Shown in pieces: positions 8,744-11,308 of a stretch of DNA of 11,308 nucleotides (position 1 is its first letter; every line of letters begins with the position of its first letter). Made by a program: the position numbers and the translations under genes. Under the pieces are notes generated by a model. That model saw only the letters and a program-made list of their open reading frames with translations. It ran no database searches and had not been told where the DNA came from. Origin of the DNA: Reyranella sp. (GTDB lineage Bacteria; Pseudomonadota; Alphaproteobacteria; Reyranellales; Reyranellaceae); assembly GCA_016780605.1 (NCBI GenBank), contig JADHLS010000085.1:1-11308 (forward strand). Direction: 5' to 3'.

Positions 8744-8931
8744 AAGGCAAGGCTACATTACCTGCACGCATCGCGCATCCGTGTCGCGATACTGACTCAC
8801 CGCGGCGACGACTCAGTCTATCGTGCGTAACATCAAATAATTTTCGCATGAGATGGTGAGATCTGTTTTCTCGTCGAATGGAACCTCGCACCCCACGTCC
8901 GGCGAACGCTCCAAACGAGGGATGCAGGTAA
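8744..8931. promoter_or_regulatory. Divergent intergenic region, probable shared promoters
   Basis: 188 bp between two genes that both encode exported proteins and point away from each other, so at least two promoters must lie here or nearby. It is less G+C-rich in the middle (8828-8846, around ATCAAATAATTTTC) than the flanking coding DNA. An imperfect inverted repeat, ACTGACTC (8791-8798) and GACTCAGT (8810-8817), with one mismatched position and an 11-bp spacer, could be an operator. No convincing -35/-10 pair was found on either strand. Confidence 0.4.
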
Positions 8932-9303
8932 ATGACGACTTACTCTCTACCAATGCCAAAGAACGTTCTCCGCGCTGCGGCGATACTCTCGACCGCAATC
9001 GCGGCTGTTGGGTATGCCGGTCCGGCTTCGGCCGACACAACCGAGGAGACGATGGCGCGATGCCAGCAGCTCTTCGGGCTGTGGAACAAGCACAACTCTG
9101 ACGGCTATGCGAAGCCGCTCGACGCCAGGATGGGCATGCAGGACTGCGAGCAAGGCAAATACGCCTCCGGCGTCGCCACCTTGAAGAAGGCCCTCGAGCG
9201 CGCGCAGATCCCCATTCCGCCGGTGGACGTCGCACAGACGCCCTCGACGACGCCGGCGCCGACGCTCAGGCCTCGTGGCGAGAAGCGACGCGAGACGCAG
9301 TAA
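8932..9303 (+). CDS. Small secreted hypothetical protein with two cysteines
   Basis: 123 aa. Residues 1-34 are a signal peptide with hydrophobic core about 15-30 and an ASA-D cleavage site near 34. The mature part starts with an acidic stretch and has one short helical-looking region containing MARCQQLFGLW (41-51) and MGMQDCEQGKYASG (67-80). C44 and C72 could form a disulfide that closes a helical hairpin. It is followed by KKALERAQIPIPP (85-97) and a Pro/Thr-rich, basic tail to the end. I do not recognise a characterised family; similar small exported proteins seem common in Rhizobiales, but this is from memory. ATG at 8932 is taken with AGG 4 nt and GAGGG about 10 nt upstream; the next ATG at 8953 would still leave a signal peptide. 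The mature composition and the perfect hairpin just after its stop support a real gene. Confidence 0.7.
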   Translation: MTTYSLPMPKNVLRAAAILSTAIAAVGYAGPASADTTEETMARCQQLFGLWNKHNSDGYAKPLDARMGMQDCEQGKYASGVATLKKALERAQIPIPPVDVAQTPSTTPAPTLRPRGEKRRETQ

Positions 9304-9320
9304 GCAGCGACAGGCTTGAA

Positions 9321-9350
9321 GATCGCCGCCGTCATCCGACGGCGGCGATC
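9321..9350. terminator. Perfect 13-bp hairpin between convergent genes
   Basis: GATCGCCGCCGTC (9321-9333) pairs perfectly with GACGGCGGCGATC (9338-9350) around a 4-nt ATCC loop. It lies 17 bp after the stop of the small secreted gene and touches the stop codon of livF, so it can serve transcripts from both sides. There is no T-run on the plus side; on the minus side only TTCAAG follows. It may act as a bidirectional terminator or an RNA 3'-end protecting stem. The stem is seen directly; the role is inferred from position. Confidence 0.7.
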
Positions 9351-10140
9351 ACGACAGCCAGCGCTTGCGCCGCTTGTAGTGCTTGGTGTCGTGGTAGGAC
9401 TTTCGGGCGCCGCCTTCGTTGAGGCCGAGATAGAATTCCTTGATGTCGGAATTGTCGCGCAGCTTGTCGGCCGGTCCCTCCAGCACGATGCGGCCGTTCT
9501 CCATGACATAGCCGTGGTCGGCGATACCGAGCGCCATGGTGGCGTTCTGCTCGACCAGCAGCACGGAAAGCTTCTCCTGCTTCACCAGCCGGCCGACGAT
9601 GCCGAAGATCTCCTCGACCAGCATGGGGGCGAGCCCCAGCGACGGCTCGTCGAGCAGCACGACCTTGGGCTGGCTCATCAGCGCCCGGCCGATCGCCAGC
9701 ATCTGCTGCTCGCCACCCGACAGGTAGCCCGAGATCTGCGCCCGCCGCTCTTTCAGGCGCGGAAAATAGGAATAGACGAGGTCGATCCCCTGCCTGACGG
9801 CCGCCGTGCTCTGCACGTGGCCGCCGGCGATCAGGTTCTCCTCGGTCGTCAGATTCTCGAAGACGCGGCGGCCCTCGAACACCTGGACCAGGCCGAGCCT
9901 GGTCACGTCGTGCGCCCGCATGCCGTCGATGCGCTTGTCACCCAGCTGGACCATGCCCTTGGTGACCTCGCCGCGCTCCGAGCGCAGCACGCCGGAGATC
10001 GCCTTCAGCGTCGTCGTCTTGCCCGCGCCATTGGCGCCCAGCAGGGTCGTGATCCTGCCCTCGCCGACGTCGATCGACACGCCCTTGAGGACCAGGATGA
10101 CGCGGTCGTAGACGACCTCGATGTTGTTGATCTGCAGCAT
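9349..10140 (-). CDS. livF: Branched-chain amino acid-type ABC transporter ATP-binding protein LivF
   Basis: 263 aa ATPase of the HAAT (Liv) ABC importer family. Walker A is GANGAGKTT (35-43), the Q-loop glutamine is Q86 (VQVFEGR), the signature is LSGGEQQ (140-146), and Walker B is VVLLDE (160-165) with E165 as catalytic base. At the H-loop position it has LLVEQNA with Q198, as E. coli LivF does. YLGL (237-240) marks where E. coli LivF ends; here a basic tail of about 23 residues follows, finishing HYKRRKRWLS. A similar tail is familiar from LivF copies in Bradyrhizobium-like transporter clusters, though I cannot confirm this by search. ATG at 10140 is 57 nt downstream of the binding-protein gene, with only a weak ribosome site. 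No permease (LivH/LivM) or LivG is in the window; they should lie to the right. Substrate could be an amino acid or another small organic acid or amide. Confidence 0.94.
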   Translation of the reverse strand: MLQINNIEVVYDRVILVLKGVSIDVGEGRITTLLGANGAGKTTTLKAISGVLRSERGEVTKGMVQLGDKRIDGMRAHDVTRLGLVQVFEGRRVFENLTTEENLIAGGHVQSTAAVRQGIDLVYSYFPRLKERRAQISGYLSGGEQQMLAIGRALMSQPKVVLLDEPSLGLAPMLVEEIFGIVGRLVKQEKLSVLLVEQNATMALGIADHGYVMENGRIVLEGPADKLRDNSDIKEFYLGLNEGGARKSYHDTKHYKRRKRWLS

Positions 10141-10159
10141 GGGGATCTCTGCAGGGAAC

Positions 10160-10183
10160 CGGGCGGCGATCTCCCGCCGCCCG
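10160..10183 (-). promoter_or_regulatory. Intercistronic hairpin between binding-protein gene and livF
   Basis: CGGGCGGCG (10160-10168) pairs with CGCCGCCCG (10175-10183), a perfect 9-bp all-G/C stem with a 6-nt loop, inside the 57-nt gap. No T-run follows, so it is not a standard terminator. Such stems after binding-protein genes commonly shield the upstream message from 3' exonucleases and give more binding protein than ATPase. That role is inferred. Confidence 0.5.
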
Positions 10184-10197
10184 CCCTTCTCAGATGG

Positions 10198-11307
10198 TCA
10201 GGACTTCGAAGCGTCGGCCGCGAGGTGCTTTTCGATTAGCGGGCGATTGCCCTGGAACCATTCCTTTGTGCGCGCCAGCTTGCCGCCCTTGACGGTCCAG
10301 ATCTCGACCCAGCCGCCGCCTTCATGGTCGGTTGGCGTGATCGCCATCGGCGGCACCAGTCCGCCCAGCGTGAAGCCCTTGACCGCTTCCATGCCCTTCT
10401 TGACCTCTTCCGAGGTCGGCAGGGCGCCGCCCTTGGCCTTGATGGCGTTGCGCAGGGCCTCGACATGCAGCGCCGCGACGAGGACGCCGCGATTGTAGAG
10501 CACCGTCGAGTCCATCTCCTTGGGCGGCTGCTTGCTCTGGGCCTTGTACATGGCCTCGATGTCCTTGATCACCGGGAAGTCCTTGCCGACGCCCGCGAAC
10601 TGGATGGTGTTGTAGCCTTCGGCGGTGCCCATGCCGCCGGCCGCGATGATGTCGGCTTCGGAGCTGCCCCAGACGAAGGCGACCACTTTGCTGAGCGGGA
10701 AGCCTTTGCCCTTCAGCTCCTTGATGGAGACCGACGGCGCCCGCCCAAACAGGTGGGTGATGATGAAGTCCGGCTTGTAGCGGCCGGTGATATCGAGGAT
10801 CTGCGCGCCCATCTCGAGGCCGGGCGGTGGCACCGCAAAGGTGCGCAGCTCGAAGCCCTCGGACTTGGCGAGGTCCTCGAGGATCGGCAGCGGTTCCTTG
10901 CCCGCCGGATTGTCATAGAAGAGGTAGGCGATCTTCTTGCCCTTGAGGCTGCCGCCCAGTTTCTCCTTGGCAAAGTCCACCGCCGCTCCGCCCTGCGACC
11001 AGTAGCTGGCCGCGATCGGGAAGGTGTACGGGAAGCGCTTGCCGTCGGCGGCCGGCGAGGTGCCGAAACCCGGCGACGTGCCGAGGATCTTGTCCTCCTC
11101 GAGCTTCTTGTTCAGCGCCGCGGTCTGCGGCGTGCCATAGAGGCCTTCCAGCAACGCGCCTTCCTTCTTGAAGCGCTCGTGGGCCTCGATGGCGGGCGGC
11201 ACCTTGTACTCGTTGTCAATCTCGAGGACCTTGATCTTGTAGCCCTCGACGCCGCCCTTGCTGTTCACCAGGGCGATGTAGTCCTGGTAGCCCGGGCACA
11301 GCACGGT
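10198..11307 (-). CDS. Periplasmic branched-chain amino acid-type substrate-binding protein (5' end outside window)
   Basis: 369 residues are visible and the frame is open through the right edge, so the signal peptide and first residues of the mature protein are missing; the family is usually near 400-420 aa. It begins with CPGYQDYIALVNSKGGVEGY, typical of type 1 periplasmic binding proteins (Peripla_BP_6, LivJ/LivK-like). Downstream are LEIDNEY, FKKEGALLEGLYGT and KGKKIAYLFYDNPAGKE, the hinge-side strand pattern of the second lobe, then FIITHLFGRAPSV. It captures the solute for the ABC importer that includes LivF, 57 nt downstream. The GTG at 11304-11302 is internal, not a start. The C-terminus ends in a charged helix and ADASKS. 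Ligand unknown: LivJ-type proteins bind amino acids, amides, urea or aromatic acids. Confidence 0.93.
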   Translation of the reverse strand, partial: TVLCPGYQDYIALVNSKGGVEGYKIKVLEIDNEYKVPPAIEAHERFKKEGALLEGLYGTPQTAALNKKLEEDKILGTSPGFGTSPAADGKRFPYTFPIAASYWSQGGAAVDFAKEKLGGSLKGKKIAYLFYDNPAGKEPLPILEDLAKSEGFELRTFAVPPPGLEMGAQILDITGRYKPDFIITHLFGRAPSVSIKELKGKGFPLSKVVAFVWGSSEADIIAAGGMGTAEGYNTIQFAGVGKDFPVIKDIEAMYKAQSKQPPKEMDSTVLYNRGVLVAALHVEALRNAIKAKGGALPTSEEVKKGMEAVKGFTLGGLVPPMAITPTDHEGGGWVEIWTVKGGKLARTKEWFQGNRPLIEKHLAADASKS

Positions 11308-11308
11308 G

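Noticed and set aside
7682..8830. 382-codon plus-strand open frame opposite the COG3650-like gene
   Set aside because: Arg/Gln/Ala-rich composition and no motif; the minus strand has a signal peptide and a recognisable C-terminal pattern.
8880..8910. Possible EcfG-type general stress promoter (GGAAC at 8880-8884)
   Set aside because: No CGTT-like -10 element at the needed 16-18 nt distance; the nearest CGCT is too far away.

Overview
This window looks like ordinary chromosome from a high-G+C alphaproteobacterium. The signs are strong G/C third-position bias (which opens long false reading frames opposite the real genes), a TAXI-type solute-binding protein, a branched-chain-amino-acid-type ABC transporter and a BDH2-like dehydrogenase. 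The gene style resembles Reyranella/Bradyrhizobium-like Rhizobiales, but the genus cannot be fixed by eye. I see no rRNA, tRNA, CRISPR array, insertion sequence, phage gene or integrase.

Layout, left to right. (1) <3-1433 (-): a Rieske [2Fe-2S] domain fused to a FAD/NAD(P)H reductase (AIF-like), with its 3' end cut by the window edge. (2) 1507-2436 (+): a PfkB-family 2-keto-3-deoxygluconate kinase (kdgK), divergent from gene 1 across 73 bp that hold a 14-bp-period direct repeat. (3) A minus-strand run of seven genes, in transcription order: a secreted COG3650-like protein (8743-7715), a sirtuin (7682-6936), a TAXI solute-binding protein (6872-5868), a BDH2/DHRS6-like SDR (5833-5099), a KHG/KDPG aldolase eda (5096-4470, TTG start 2 nt after the SDR stop), a secreted seven-repeat YVTN beta-propeller (4415-3396) and a membrane fatty acid hydroxylase/sterol desaturase (3385-2390). 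The last of these overlaps the 3' end of kdgK tail to tail by 47 bp. (4) 8932-9303 (+): a small secreted two-cysteine protein, divergent from the COG3650-like gene. (5) 10140-9349 (-) livF and 11307-10198 (-) a periplasmic amino-acid-type binding protein with its 5' end cut. These are the last two genes of an ABC operon that enters from the right, and a perfect 13-bp hairpin separates them from the small secreted gene.

How the genes work together. KdgK makes KDPG and Eda cleaves KDPG (or 4-hydroxy-2-oxoglutarate), so the middle of the window carries the lower part of a sugar-acid route. The SDR is tightly coupled to eda and could supply an oxidation or reduction step. The TAXI protein just upstream could bring in the acid, although no TRAP permease gene is present. 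A second reading links the BDH2-like SDR and a KHG-active aldolase to hydroxyproline/4-oxoproline metabolism. The propeller and hydroxylase pair looks like a separate envelope or lipid function.

No clearly new system is visible. The most useful leads are the SDR-aldolase pair, the propeller-hydroxylase pair, the orphan TAXI protein and the two uncharacterised secreted proteins that flank a shared divergent control region.
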